64,000 bases of DNA from Rhodobacteraceae bacterium HTCC2150 (GCA_000169395.1 AAXZ01000002.1:620001-684000); one strand, 5' to 3'; counted from the stretch's first letter, positions 1 to 8,475 are shown. The notes: generated by a model not told the origin, from the sequence alone. A program made the numbers and translations.

Positions 1-116
1 GCAGTTGCAAAGTCGCCGCTTTGGGCAGCAGCTAAGCCCTTTTGAAGGTCTTGTGCAGCCAATGGTGTGAAGGCCAACGACAATATGGTGGCTAGGATTG
101 CAGTAATGCGTGACAT
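1..116 (-). CDS. Sel1-repeat-type secreted protein (partial, 3' end outside window)
   Basis: The minus strand is open from an ATG at 116 to the left edge, giving 38 residues. They start MSRITAILATILSLAF, a signal peptide, followed by AQDLQKGLAAAQSGDFATA. A leader followed by a 'GLAAAQSGDFATA' opening is typical of secreted Sel1/TPR-like proteins of Rhodobacterales. Only the N-terminus is visible, so the repeats themselves cannot be confirmed. This gene appears to be the last chromosomal gene before the island. Confidence 0.6.
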   Translation of the reverse strand, partial: MSRITAILATILSLAFTPLAAQDLQKGLAAAQSGDFAT

Positions 117-210
117 GGCGTTGTGATTCCTTGCGATGCGAGAGCTGGGCACATGATAACGACAAGGGTTGGATGGTAAAGTCTTTAGGATCAAAGGCTG
201 AAGCTAAATC

Positions 211-279
211 TTTGCCTCGGATTCATATGGGGAAACCAGCACAGACGGATTCACCTGCGTATAATCTCGAGGGTCCCAT
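211..279 (+). repeat. Bipartite ~66-bp motif, copy 1 (candidate recombination site)
   Basis: The left half (211-225) reads TTTGCCTCGGATTCA and the right half (261-277) reads ATAATCTCGAGGGTCCC, with exactly 35 bases between. The same halves with the same 35-base spacing occur at 10725-10791 and 11762-11828. This copy ends a few bases from the stop codon of the serine recombinase at 284-982. The right half has a central GGGTCCC palindrome. Because each copy sits beside a small serine recombinase gene or stub, a role as the recombination site is inferred. Confidence 0.6.
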
Positions 280-283
280 GCAA

Positions 284-982
284 CTACCAACGAGCCTTCA
301 TTCGCTGCACCGTAGTAGCCTGCCAGACTGTTGAACGACCAGAAGGGGTTTGAACACCACGCCCCGTGAGGAACCTTGCGAGTGCCTTTGCAGGTGCATC
401 TGGTGACATGCCACAGTCTTCGATGAACTGACGCATTTTCTGGGCGGTCTCGTCTGCCTTAGCCTTCTTGCCTGCTGCTGCCATGAAACAGTCCTCACGT
501 GTGCCTGTGCGACCAACGAACTTAGTCTTGTCGTCCTTGCTGTATGCCCCCAGCACCTGACCGCGAGCCTTTGCAGCTTCCAGTGCAGCCTTGGTACGTT
601 GACTGATTGCCTTAGCCTCTCTCTCTGCAACCATTGCGAGGATACCAACAGAAAACTCATCGACGTTGGGAGTATCAGCTGCAACGAACTTCACGCCTGA
701 CTTCTGAAGGCCCAGTAAGAAGTGAGCGTCACGGGAAAGGCGGTCGAACTTGGCAACAACAAGAGTGACCCCAAGGGCATTACAAAGGCGTATGGCCCTC
801 TCAAGTTCTGGGCGTTGGTTCTTACGGCCACTCTCTACCTCAACGACTTCCTCGACCAAATCCCAATTGCCACCGTTCAGATACTGCGTGACGGCCTCAC
901 GTTGAGCCTCAAGACCAAGACCAAACTTTGACTGACGATCAGTGCTGACTCGAAGGTAAGAAACGAATTTGCCGTTAGCCAT
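284..982 (-). CDS. Small serine recombinase (resolvase/invertase family)
   Basis: This 232-residue DNA recombinase would act by serine-mediated strand exchange. The N-terminal catalytic domain has YLRVSTDRQ with the likely nucleophile Ser13, VVAKFDRLSRD near residue 80, and an AEREAKAISQRTKAAL helix leading to a C-terminal helix-turn-helix half. The start chosen is the ATG at 982, which has GAGG upstream; a TTG five codons earlier is less likely. It lies downstream of the polymerase-like gene at 1535-2824 and beside the bipartite motif at 211-279. It belongs to a different subfamily from the recombinase at 11929-12486, although the two modules otherwise match. Confidence 0.88.
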   Translation of the reverse strand: MANGKFVSYLRVSTDRQSKFGLGLEAQREAVTQYLNGGNWDLVEEVVEVESGRKNQRPELERAIRLCNALGVTLVVAKFDRLSRDAHFLLGLQKSGVKFVAADTPNVDEFSVGILAMVAEREAKAISQRTKAALEAAKARGQVLGAYSKDDKTKFVGRTGTREDCFMAAAGKKAKADETAQKMRQFIEDCGMSPDAPAKALARFLTGRGVQTPSGRSTVWQATTVQRMKARW

Positions 983-1173
983 GGGTGCGATCCTCAAGGG
1001 GTTACATATCTTGAATCGTTCGTATTATGATTCGTAACCACCGGACAAGACGAAACCTACGACCAGTTGATTAACAGTCAATTGCTTTACTCGCGGGGGT
1101 GTTCGAGGGCGCACGCCTTGAAAGTGTGTAGGCGGAACGGGGGATGCCAGAGGTCCAACATCGGACCCTACAA

Positions 1174-1472
1174 CAGGATCAATTCTCAGCCAAAAAATCA
1201 GTAGCTACTAAAGGGACAAATCTCAGCTGGGGTTTCTCGGGTGGGTAGGTCGCCCAGAAAGGGCTGTCGAGTTTAACGCTACCGTCTAGGTTAGGAACGA
1301 GAGGCAGCGACCCCATGCCATAACCACCCATGCTGCTACAGATGCCAACATAGGAATTTAAGCCTAGAGAGCTATCACTACATGGTCATCAACCCCTTGG
1401 TCATAATCCTGAATAGACAGGCCAGAGGATAGCCATAGAGACCTTAAGTATCCTCATGTAAGCTACCCTTAG
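1174..1472. repeat. Conserved ~300-bp noncoding block, copy A
   Basis: This 299-bp block matches 12751-13048 along its whole length, at roughly three quarters identity or better by eye, and both copies begin CAGGATCAATTCT. All frames are broken by stops, so it is probably not coding. In both modules it lies between a serine recombinase gene and a polymerase-like gene. The rest of the 983-1534 gap holds no recognisable gene; an imperfect inverted repeat (GAATC/GATTC) sits at about 1013-1033, just upstream of the recombinase. A replication origin or structured RNA is possible but unproven. Confidence 0.72.
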
Positions 1473-1534
1473 CTCTATCTCTCTTAATAACCCCTATAGT
1501 ATATTATTCATTCCGTTTGCTAATACGATTTAGC

Positions 1535-2824
1535 TCACCAGCCGACCGACAGCTGTGGTGGCTTGAAGCCCTTTTGTTGGTACGCTTTGAGGAAGGCATC
1601 GATGGCAACTTGCGTGCTTTCCTCTGGTACAATCAGGCAATCATGGATCGACAGGCAGCCAATCCCCTTATCCAGCACATAGTTCATAGCACTGATGATA
1701 ATATCGCTCTCGATCAGCATGAGGTCCAAACCCGTGTCTTTGTCTGCCTTTGTGAGTGACGGGTATGTCTCAGCGATAGCCTCAGCATAAGTTAGCCAGT
1801 CCTGTCCTGCTATCAGCTGTGCGTCTTTCTCTTTCTCAGAGAAGCTCTTGGGCCAGCTCTTACGATCTAGGGTGATGCCATTAAGAGATGCGGTTATAAT
1901 CTTCTTGGTGATCTCTCTGTTCAGCCCCGAGAGCTTGCCGTTAGTGTATAGGTCATCGGTCTCGGGCAGATCAAAACCAAGATAATAATCCTCCGACAAA
2001 AGCCTCAACGATGACGCGTGGACATCGACTTCTGTGGTTGTTTGTCCATCGATCAAGGTCTTTTGACGCCACCCCTTCTTCTTACTCGGGATATAAAAGT
2101 CACTCGGATAGAGACGGCCATGGGACAGTCTGCTAGTGTGTGCTGCCTTTGGTCCTACTTCGCTTGTGATGCTGGTGAAAACACGACGGTAGATCACTTC
2201 GACCCAATCATCAGCCTTTCCATCTTTGAATAGGGTGTATTCGTGTTCAGCCAGCTTTTCGTTCAAGTCCGCCATGGCTGGTTTGATGTACTTCGCTAAT
2301 ATGTTCCTGATATCAGGCTTGGTCATAAACTCGATGTCCATAGCCCCTGCTTTGTCTAGATTGGTTTTGCCGCGTTTGACTTGAACAATTGGCCACCACC
2401 ACAAGGCTTCACGAACCTCAAAAGGCTTCATGCTACGCATAGGAGTCTTCTGTGCTGCGCTGTAACGTATTTGCCTGTTCAGTTTCCTCAAACCACTTTC
2501 CCGCAACCACCCCATAGCCTTCAAAGCGTTCACGGTATCCTTCATCGCGTCGTAAGGTGTGGGCCATTTCATCACGGCATAGCTGGCTTTGTTAAGGTCA
2601 GTATGAACGGCCCAATTCTCGTCCTTCGTTACCGCCCATAGGATTGAGGAGAACGCGTTGAATCTGTTCTTGATAGCATCCTCTCTTTTGGGTGGCTTCG
2701 CCCATTTGATCTTCTGAAATATCTTCCACGCCTCTGCATGCGCTGGGCTGTCTTCTGGGATGTAATATCTTGGTGACGCGTAGGTTCCCACAGTGAAGAA
2801 ATCGTCATCCTGATCATCGTTCAT
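1535..2824 (-). CDS. Superfamily A-type polymerase of a mobile element (TV-Pol-like), copy A
   Basis: This 429-residue protein carries the three core motifs of superfamily A polymerases in order. Motif A is DVHASSLRLL at about residue 267 (compare DYSQIELRVL in Pol I). Motif B is REITKKIITASLNG at about 303-316, with the R-x3-K-x8-G spacing of Pol I. Motif C is SIHDCLIVPEE with His-Asp at about 394-395. No exonuclease domain is seen. The published TV-Pol family (transposon/viral polymerases, proposed primase-polymerases) is the best fit I know; the assignment rests on motifs only. The ATG at 2824 overlaps the stop of a degraded upstream gene (ATGA), so I prefer it to an ATG six codons earlier. 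Its paralogue is at 13120-14406. Confidence 0.68.
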   Translation of the reverse strand: MNDDQDDDFFTVGTYASPRYYIPEDSPAHAEAWKIFQKIKWAKPPKREDAIKNRFNAFSSILWAVTKDENWAVHTDLNKASYAVMKWPTPYDAMKDTVNALKAMGWLRESGLRKLNRQIRYSAAQKTPMRSMKPFEVREALWWWPIVQVKRGKTNLDKAGAMDIEFMTKPDIRNILAKYIKPAMADLNEKLAEHEYTLFKDGKADDWVEVIYRRVFTSITSEVGPKAAHTSRLSHGRLYPSDFYIPSKKKGWRQKTLIDGQTTTEVDVHASSLRLLSEDYYLGFDLPETDDLYTNGKLSGLNREITKKIITASLNGITLDRKSWPKSFSEKEKDAQLIAGQDWLTYAEAIAETYPSLTKADKDTGLDLMLIESDIIISAMNYVLDKGIGCLSIHDCLIVPEESTQVAIDAFLKAYQQKGFKPPQLSVGW

Positions 2825-3010
2825 CTGAATAGTTTGCTCCAAAGGGATTCAGGTCTCTGATATTCCAATAACGCCACCACTCTCGCCCGGTCTTCCCTTG
2901 CATCTTGTATGGCTTAGTCTCTCTCAGCCTTCATCTAATCCAGACGCGCGTTCAGGTCCTCTACAGTGGCCTCTAGGTGCTCATTGCGCTGTGCTGCTAC
3001 CAACCAAGCT
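2821..3010 (-). pseudogene. Remnant of coiled-coil gene upstream of polymerase A
   Basis: The frame ending in the TGA that overlaps the polymerase ATG encodes a charged tail ending LWSKLFR. It contains two in-frame stops (TAG and TAA) where copy B (14403-14552) reads through with Glu and Gln codons. Reading past them gives a charged, coiled-coil-like sequence such as LVAAQRNEHLEATVEDLNAR. It looks like the C-terminus of a DNA-binding protein with a coiled coil, but no DNA-binding part is left, so the original function is unknown. Confidence 0.6.
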
Positions 3011-3026
3011 AGATGAATGAATAAAT

Positions 3027-3070
3027 GTCTGACGCCAGCACCTGATAGGTACCACAGGTTGGCGTCAGAC
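3027..3070. repeat. Strong nested inverted repeat at module boundary
   Basis: A perfect 11-bp stem GTCTGACGCCA/TGGCGTCAGAC encloses a second stem ACCTG/CAGGT with a two-base bulge on one side. It lies between the remnant coiled-coil gene and the next cargo gene, so it could mark the module end or terminate the 3172-3999 transcript. On the minus strand it is followed only by ATTTATT, a weak terminator tail. Confidence 0.6.
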
Positions 3071-3171
3071 TATGACTTACTTGTACCTTGCGTCATTCAA
3101 TGAAACCAACCAGATGAGCCCAACACTCACACAATATGGGCCTTTTTTTGACCCAGAAACTCTGTCGATCG

Positions 3172-3999
3172 TCATCTTAAACGCAACCTAATTGGTTCAA
3201 ACGTCATTTCAATGTCTTTCCACTGTTCGTATTTGTCATCAGGCAATGGAAAACCTTTGCTGCCACAGCGAATTATCGCCCGCCGCGCGGCCTCGTACGC
3301 TTTATTTGCCGCCGATGCTGACCCGCCCGAACTGCCAACCATTCGGATCGAGCCATTTTTGGGTCTTCCGTCCTTCTTCATTGATACCGCAACAACGACT
3401 GTGGTTTGCTGCGCTTCACTCGACAATGAGCCCACATTCCAACAGTTGTTAACTGCGATCCGGACCCCTTCTTTTTCGACCCCACTCAACGGCGGGCCCG
3501 CTGTTTCCATTGAATCGAGCCCTAATGGCCGCACAGGAATATTCATAAGCTGAAGCTGAGTACTCAGAAGCTCACTTTTAGTTTCAGCTAGCTTAGATTG
3601 AATATCCATAAGTTGAGCCATCATATTTTCATCAAGTCTTGGCTTAATTATCGTAACCACCTGAGAAACACTTTCAGCAACGTCAAGGCAATCCAATTTG
3701 AAATAACCATCCTCAGAAAGCCCCTCTATTACCCAAGAGTTGCGGCTTTCTTCCCTAAAATACCATACACTACCATTAAGGGCGTCTTCATACCTCCAGC
3801 CGTTGCCTGTGGACTTAACTTCTGCCGTGGGATCGGTTGAAATTACCCAGCCATTGTTAATTTCCTGAAAGACGATTGCCTCCCCATCACAAATGAACGG
3901 TCTTATGCCATCCATCAATGCTTCATCTGCTGTGGCTTCATGACAGTAAAGGACGAGGGTAATGAGTGCGAATGTATATCTTTTAAGCTTTTGGATCAT
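3172..3999 (-). CDS. Secreted protein with TolA/TonB-like C-terminal domain
   Basis: The product has 275 residues: a signal peptide (RYTFALITLVLYCHEATA), a middle part with paired cysteines, a short coiled coil (about residues 125-155), and a C-terminal domain of about 95 residues. That domain contains NNCWNVGSLSSEAQQTTVVV and ARRAIIRCG, as in the TolA C-terminal domains common in Rhodobacterales. Its role is probably in the periplasm or envelope. The ATG at 3999 is chosen because GAGGAG lies seven bases upstream. That ribosome binding site falls inside the end of the upstream gene (overlap 17 bp), so the two genes are an operon. Exact function unknown. Confidence 0.68.
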   Translation of the reverse strand: MIQKLKRYTFALITLVLYCHEATADEALMDGIRPFICDGEAIVFQEINNGWVISTDPTAEVKSTGNGWRYEDALNGSVWYFREESRNSWVIEGLSEDGYFKLDCLDVAESVSQVVTIIKPRLDENMMAQLMDIQSKLAETKSELLSTQLQLMNIPVRPLGLDSMETAGPPLSGVEKEGVRIAVNNCWNVGSLSSEAQQTTVVVAVSMKKDGRPKNGSIRMVGSSGGSASAANKAYEAARRAIIRCGSKGFPLPDDKYEQWKDIEMTFEPIRLRLR

Positions 4000-4513
4000 C
4001 TTTAATCTCCTCAATCCTTACAGCAGTTCCAGACGCTACCAGCATCACCATTGAACCAGCTTTTGAGAGTTCAACATAATCTAGGTCAACACCAACGACA
4101 GCATTAGCACCGACCTCATAGGCTTCTTTCTTGAGTTCATAGAGCGCAGTCTTACGGCTATCCCTCATGGTCTGCTGTACAGCCTCAGAACGACCACCAA
4201 CGATGTCTCTAACGCCAGCAAATAAGTCCTTGAAGATGTTCATGCCAAAGGCGCACTCAGCAGTAACGATCTCAATGCGCTCGGTGATGTTCAGGTTAGG
4301 TGCTGTTTCGGTTGTGAGGAGTATGGCGTCTATTCCTGTTTGGCGTTCCTGTTCTGCCTGACGCCGCCTAGTGATTAGTTCATGCGAACTTTCAGTCTTT
4401 CCTTCAGTCTTTAGTCGCATAGCTGGTTTGTTCGCATTTGCGCAGCTTAGGCACCGTCCAAGTTCATCATCTAAGGTAAATATTTTTTCGCCACATGATG
4501 TACAATTCGTCAT
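3983..4513 (-). CDS. YbjQ/UPF0145 family protein with N-terminal zinc ribbon
   Basis: This 176-residue protein starts with a short zinc-ribbon-like segment (CTSCGEKIF and CLSCAN, two CxxC pairs). Its C-terminal half is a YbjQ-type domain: ALYELKKEAYEVGANAVVGV followed by VMLVASGTAVRIEE. YbjQ proteins are small cytoplasmic proteins of uncertain function, proposed to bind heavy metals. The ATG at 4513 is preferred over one 34 codons earlier because it places the CxxC ribbon at the N-terminus. It is co-transcribed with the overlapping TolA-like gene. Confidence 0.75.
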   Translation of the reverse strand: MTNCTSCGEKIFTLDDELGRCLSCANANKPAMRLKTEGKTESSHELITRRRQAEQERQTGIDAILLTTETAPNLNITERIEIVTAECAFGMNIFKDLFAGVRDIVGGRSEAVQQTMRDSRKTALYELKKEAYEVGANAVVGVDLDYVELSKAGSMVMLVASGTAVRIEEIKDDPKA

Positions 4514-4717
4514 AAATCTCTGACCTTCCTTAAATACCCCAATCGTGCGTCTTATGCATTTACACAAATATCGGGCAGGTAGCCCCAAACGATCATTAAA
4601 TACAAGAGTTTTCACTAAATGGTCAAAAAAGTATTACTGTGAGACTTTCTTTGTTAAACGTGATTTTGCAACAAACGAAGTTCGGATGATTACGGTTGAG
4701 AATTTGGAGTACATAAA

Positions 4718-5659
4718 ATGTCAAGATTGGTTTCAGCGTTTAGTGCTGTGCGTGGGTTAATATTCGTCGCTTTGTTTGCGATTTCATTAATTTTTAATAT
4801 TACCCTGCTGGCAAGTAACTTTGTGTTTGGCGTCGCTTCTAGTGCATTTTCAGCACTCACAGGAACCAGATCACTCGTCGTTAGTCAGGCAGATGAAATA
4901 GCCTCTTTGAACGCAAACTTACTCTCGGAACGTCAAATTCACAGAGAACTTCGTGGTGAGGTTGCTGAAGTTTCTACAGAACTCGCAGCCGAGAGGGCTG
5001 CACAAGTAGCAAATCGTCAAGTTGTAAGAGAAGTGCGTACGGAATTAGCAGAAACGTCAACGCGGCTTGCTGTAAATCAGGCAGAGCTGGTTGCCAGTCG
5101 TCAAATTCAGAGAGAACTTCGTGGTGAGGTTGCTGAAGTTTCACTAGAGCTCAGCTCAAGACGAGCATCCCAATTAGCATTACGGAACGCTACACGCGCA
5201 ACTGCTGGTCAAATAGCAGAACGAAACCGAAGATCAGCCCTACGAAACGTCGCTTCGATGCCGGGTGAAGCGCTCCCATTGTGGGGAACAGCGGTTATTG
5301 TTGGCGTCACCGGGTTAGAGCTTTACGATCTCTGCCAAACGATGATCGATATGACAGAGCTACAAAGATTATTTGATCCAAATTTGGAGACCCCAGAAGA
5401 CCAACTTACCGTATGCAATATGGAAGTTCCTTCAAGAGAGGAAATCTGGGAAGCTGCTAGAACTTCGCCAGCGACTGCTTGGAATGCAGCAAGGAATGCA
5501 ATGCCAACAGCCAAGAACTTTAGGGCCCTTGAATTACCTGATTTCGAATGGACTCCCTTAAGGGAATCTATAGGGTCGACGGCCGGTGAATGGACAAGTT
5601 TTGCGTCTGACGCGGTAGGAGGGAAGTTTGACGAATTAAATAATTGGTGGAATGAATGA
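4718..5659 (+). CDS. Membrane-anchored coiled-coil protein with internal duplication
   Basis: The product has 313 residues: one membrane segment near residues 12-40 (GLIFVALFAISLIFNITLLA), then a coiled coil to about residue 170, a second hydrophobic stretch (LPLWGTAVIVGVTGLELYDL), and an acidic, Trp-rich tail. Within the coiled coil, a 44-bp segment at 4931-4974 recurs at 5099-5142 with one mismatch. The shift of 168 bp equals 56 residues, or eight heptads. GGAG lies upstream of the ATG. I have no family name or function for it. Confidence 0.7.
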   Translation: MSRLVSAFSAVRGLIFVALFAISLIFNITLLASNFVFGVASSAFSALTGTRSLVVSQADEIASLNANLLSERQIHRELRGEVAEVSTELAAERAAQVANRQVVREVRTELAETSTRLAVNQAELVASRQIQRELRGEVAEVSLELSSRRASQLALRNATRATAGQIAERNRRSALRNVASMPGEALPLWGTAVIVGVTGLELYDLCQTMIDMTELQRLFDPNLETPEDQLTVCNMEVPSREEIWEAARTSPATAWNAARNAMPTAKNFRALELPDFEWTPLRESIGSTAGEWTSFASDAVGGKFDELNNWWNE

Positions 5660-5661
5660 TG

Positions 5662-5711
5662 CTTTACCGTAGTTGGTTCCTACGCCCACTACACTAGACC
5701 ATCCACCAGCC
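5662..5711 (-). repeat. 50-bp fragment of tyrosine recombinase gene
   Basis: This 50-bp stretch is identical at 48 positions to 17635-17684, which encodes the AGGWSSVGGVGTNYGK segment carrying the catalytic Tyr of a tyrosine recombinase. Homology stops abruptly on both sides. It lies three bases after the coiled-coil gene and about 100 bp before the truncated AIPR gene, so it marks a rearrangement junction. Confidence 0.8.
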
Positions 5712-5817
5712 GATCCATTTGGCCCTGTCTTCGTTCTCATATCGTATCCCTTCAAGGATTACGATGAACCGAAAACTCTCACTAAGCAAAAATGCCGCTC
5801 TGTCTCAAAGGCCGTGA

Positions 5818-6732
5818 CGGGATACAGGTTCCTCAACAGGGTCAAAGTGGTTTTACGAGCGAGCCCGCGGCCAATACCGAAATCGCCAAACATACATGTC
5901 TACGCGTGATAGAAACAGATTTGTAAAAGAGTTCCCAAAAAATCAGCTTTTACTAAAAACAGATATCGCAAAATACGAGATGAGTGTTGCACAAAAGCCC
6001 TTTATTGTAAGCAAAGGGGCGCAAAAGTGTTTCATGGAGTATTCAAACGGAATAGCGGACAAGTGGAAAAAACGAGAAAAGGCATTTAACGATCAGTTCT
6101 TTCAAAGGTCGGTTGCGCACGCCATACTTTTTAGAGGATTGGATGACCATATAGCACATTCAGAATGGTACAAAAACGAACGTGGTTACAAAGCAGAGAT
6201 CGTTACTTACACATTGGCGTATTTTGTTTACTGGTTGGGTAAGAACGGCGTTTCTCTAGATACTCAAGAGATATGGAAAAATCAGGAAATCGATACTGGT
6301 ATGATTGATATCCTCGACGAGTTAGCGCAACAAGTAAGGGCGTTTATAACAAATACGCCTTCAAGTGTCGCAAATGTACGGGAGTATTGTAAGAAGGAGG
6401 TCTGCTGGAAAGATATCAAGAACGCAGACATTCGCTTGAATGCCGACGCCACTGGTTTTGGGATCACCAAATCTGAAGCTAAAGAAGAAGCAAAGGAAGC
6501 AGTCAAACAGGGACAAATGGATAAGGAGCTCGAGTTTGAGACGCGCTTGTTTTCGCTCGGACCTAAAATAGACGAGATACTGGCTGATGCGCGTCGTCTC
6601 AAAATCCTGTCACCATCTTCGGATAGAGGGCTGGCAAAACTCAAGCGAAATGCCTTCAATCTGCCTGCTCCTGAGAAATACGCTGTTAAGGAGCTTCTGA
6701 AAAAGTTGTCGGAATTTGACAAGGAGTATTGA
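5818..6732 (+). pseudogene. AIPR abortive-infection phage resistance protein, C-terminal fragment
   Basis: The open frame gives about 304 residues, beginning just after an in-frame TGA at 5815. Upstream of the first ATG (5896) the frame still reads KWFYERARGQY, a hallmark of AIPR proteins. Then follow PKNQLLLKTDIAKYE, PFIVSKGAQKCFMEY, AHAILFR, YKAEIVTYTLAYF and CKKEVCWKDIK, all in AIPR order. AIPR proteins are usually well over 500 residues, so the N-terminal half is missing. A 278-residue protein could still start at 5896, but it would lack part of the conserved core. It was probably cut by the rearrangement that left the recombinase fragment at 5662-5711. Confidence 0.75.
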
Positions 6733-6755
6733 TTAAATCGTTTAATTGGCCATCG

Positions 6756-7010
6756 TTATTCGACCGTTCCTCGGATTTCTCGATATTCGTCGTTAGTACG
6801 AGAAATGAATTGGCGGATTTCAACTTCAAATGTGGTGGGTGTTATTGTCGACCTGCCTTTGAGTGAGCTCATCATAGTCTCCTGTTTTTTATGTATAGTA
6901 TAATCCTTTGGATCGTCATCTATGGCCTGCTCAAGACTGCTACTACCAGAGCCTTTCTCAAGCACATCGATAAGGCGGCGTAGCTCTTCACGATCATCCA
7001 TGCGCAACAT
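6756..7010 (-). CDS. Small hypothetical protein
   Basis: This 84-residue charged protein has an acidic N-terminus (DDREELRRLIDVLEKG) and a basic middle. It converges on the AIPR fragment. There is no clear ribosome binding site at either possible ATG (7010 or 7001) and no family resemblance. It may be a real small island gene or chance. Confidence 0.35.
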   Translation of the reverse strand: MLRMDDREELRRLIDVLEKGSGSSSLEQAIDDDPKDYTIHKKQETMMSSLKGRSTITPTTFEVEIRQFISRTNDEYREIRGTVE

Positions 7011-7197
7011 TCATTGTTGCAAAACAAGGTCTCATCAGTATATTTGGCTCAATCTGTAGAGAATTATGGCGGCACTGTTTGTTACAATAAATGCCTAAAA
7101 TTTTATACAAAATACATAGAATCTGTGAGCCATTGGGTAATCAAATTTTCTTAAGGATTCAATAAATTTCTAAAGCGTAGCGCCAAGAGACCAACAC

Positions 7198-7509
7198 ATG
7201 GAGACTATACCTGATATGAGTTCACTTCTGAAAAATATTGCAAAAATGCAGATTATGCTTGCCGATATGGAAGCTGAGCTTGGTATCAAAAATATCGGAA
7301 CTATCGAAAAGTCTGTTCTGAGTTCTGTCGTTGATTTAACCGGTGACACACGTCTGGTGAGCACAAAGGAAATTTTGAAGCATCCTTTGAATTGTGATTA
7401 CTCTCGCCCCTCGCTGTTTCGGGCGCTGAAAAATCTTGAGGGTTTGGGCAAAATCGCTAAAGGTGGTGATAAGCGCGGTTTATATGCTCTCGCAGACCAA
7501 AGCGCATAG
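7198..7509 (+). CDS. Small winged-helix DNA-binding protein
   Basis: The product has 103 residues. An N-terminal helix (MSSLLKNIAKMQIMLADMEAE) may dimerise. A winged-helix part follows: EKSVLSSVVDL, then STKEILKHPLNCDYSRPSLF as a likely recognition region, and a wing ending GDKRGLYAL. Such small proteins act as transcription regulators; the target is unknown. The next gene starts 18 bp downstream on the same strand, so the two are probably one transcript. An alternative start is the ATG at 7216. Confidence 0.6.
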   Translation: METIPDMSSLLKNIAKMQIMLADMEAELGIKNIGTIEKSVLSSVVDLTGDTRLVSTKEILKHPLNCDYSRPSLFRALKNLEGLGKIAKGGDKRGLYALADQSA

Positions 7510-7527
7510 ACGCAGTACACACGACGA

Positions 7528-8082
7528 ATGAAAGACCTTATTCATAATTTCTTGATCGTGAGTGTTGCTTACATTACGGCGTTTTCACTAACGCTTGGGT
7601 TCATTGTTCCTCTCCAGCAAATTTTGCTCAGCAATGTAATTTCTGAATTAAGCGTTCTGTTTTTGCCACATGGTGTGAGAGTTCTGGCCTTTTACTTCTT
7701 AGGTTGGAGGGCTGTGATTTTTCTTTTACCTGCGTCCTATCTCATGAATTTTTTGAGCTCGCAGGCTGGGATCACGCTTGATCCCTGGGCGCCAGTTGTG
7801 AGCTTAATCGGTTGCTATCTTGGTTTTGTGTTAACTATCCGTTTCTTTCCAGAAGATGTGTTACATCGCCAGTTTCCGAGATGGCAGTATTTTGGGCTTA
7901 TAGCGCTCCTGGGCTCTATTCTTAACAGCTTGGGCAATACTGTGCTGTTAAAGCATGAGTTAGATTTTTTGGTCGCAACAGGTTTTCTATTTGGCGACAT
8001 GGCTGGCTTTTTCGTCTGCTTCTTAATCCTAATGTATGTGTTTAGATTCGCCAGACTGCTGACCGAAGTGAACGACGCTTAG
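7528..8082 (+). CDS. Integral membrane protein, unknown function
   Basis: This 184-residue protein has about five hydrophobic segments and few charges. Its FLPHGVRVLAFYFLGWRAV segment resembles the loop-helix of MASE1-like sensory membrane domains, but no output domain follows. It is probably co-expressed with the winged-helix gene 18 bp upstream, so a sensing role is conceivable. Not otherwise recognised. Confidence 0.55.
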   Translation: MKDLIHNFLIVSVAYITAFSLTLGFIVPLQQILLSNVISELSVLFLPHGVRVLAFYFLGWRAVIFLLPASYLMNFLSSQAGITLDPWAPVVSLIGCYLGFVLTIRFFPEDVLHRQFPRWQYFGLIALLGSILNSLGNTVLLKHELDFLVATGFLFGDMAGFFVCFLILMYVFRFARLLTEVNDA

Positions 8083-8295
8083 GCATTCACAGAAAATTTG
8101 TTTTTCCTAGCCTTTGGCTTCACAGAACCAAGTTTTGAGCAGGTGCCCATCTCTTGACGCTGATTGTACTGCTATACTCCGCTGTTTCCATGTTTTGGGA
8201 GGGTGGCGTTGATTTCTGCGTCCCACAAAAGTTCAGCTTGCACTCTCTCTGAGTGAATTAGGTGGCCCACAGGCCATAGATCAGCTTTGGAACAT

Positions 8296-8475
8296 TTATT
8301 GCACCTTCAATGATCGGTCGGATAAACCATCCAGCCCACCTTCAAGGTATAAATCGTACCACCGATAGAACGTCGTGCGCGGAATACACAGCATATCCAA
8401 CGTTTTCTTCACCGGTAGATGCGACGCTTCAACAGTGCGGATGATCTCCAGTTTTTCTGACGCGGGGTATCTCAT
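8296..8475 (-). pseudogene. IS3-family orfB, 5' fragment
   Basis: The frame starts at the ATG overlapping the orfA stop (ATGA, 8472-8475), with MRYPASEKLEIIRTVEASHL and a helix-turn-helix ending GGLDGLSDRS. The sequence then leaves the family (LKVQ, stop). Only about 55 of the usual 250 or more residues remain, and the catalytic DDE domain is gone. Confidence 0.75.

Noticed and set aside
110-334. 74-residue plus-strand frame at the left end
   Set aside because: It overlaps the bipartite motif and the end of the recombinase gene; no family resemblance or start signal.
3118-3149. GCCCA/TGGGC pair followed by seven T on the plus strand
   Set aside because: The stem is only 5 bp with a long loop, and no plus-strand gene ends there.
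5673-5909. 78-residue plus-strand frame before the AIPR fragment
   Set aside because: It runs across the recombinase fragment and overlaps the better supported AIPR frame; no ribosome binding site.
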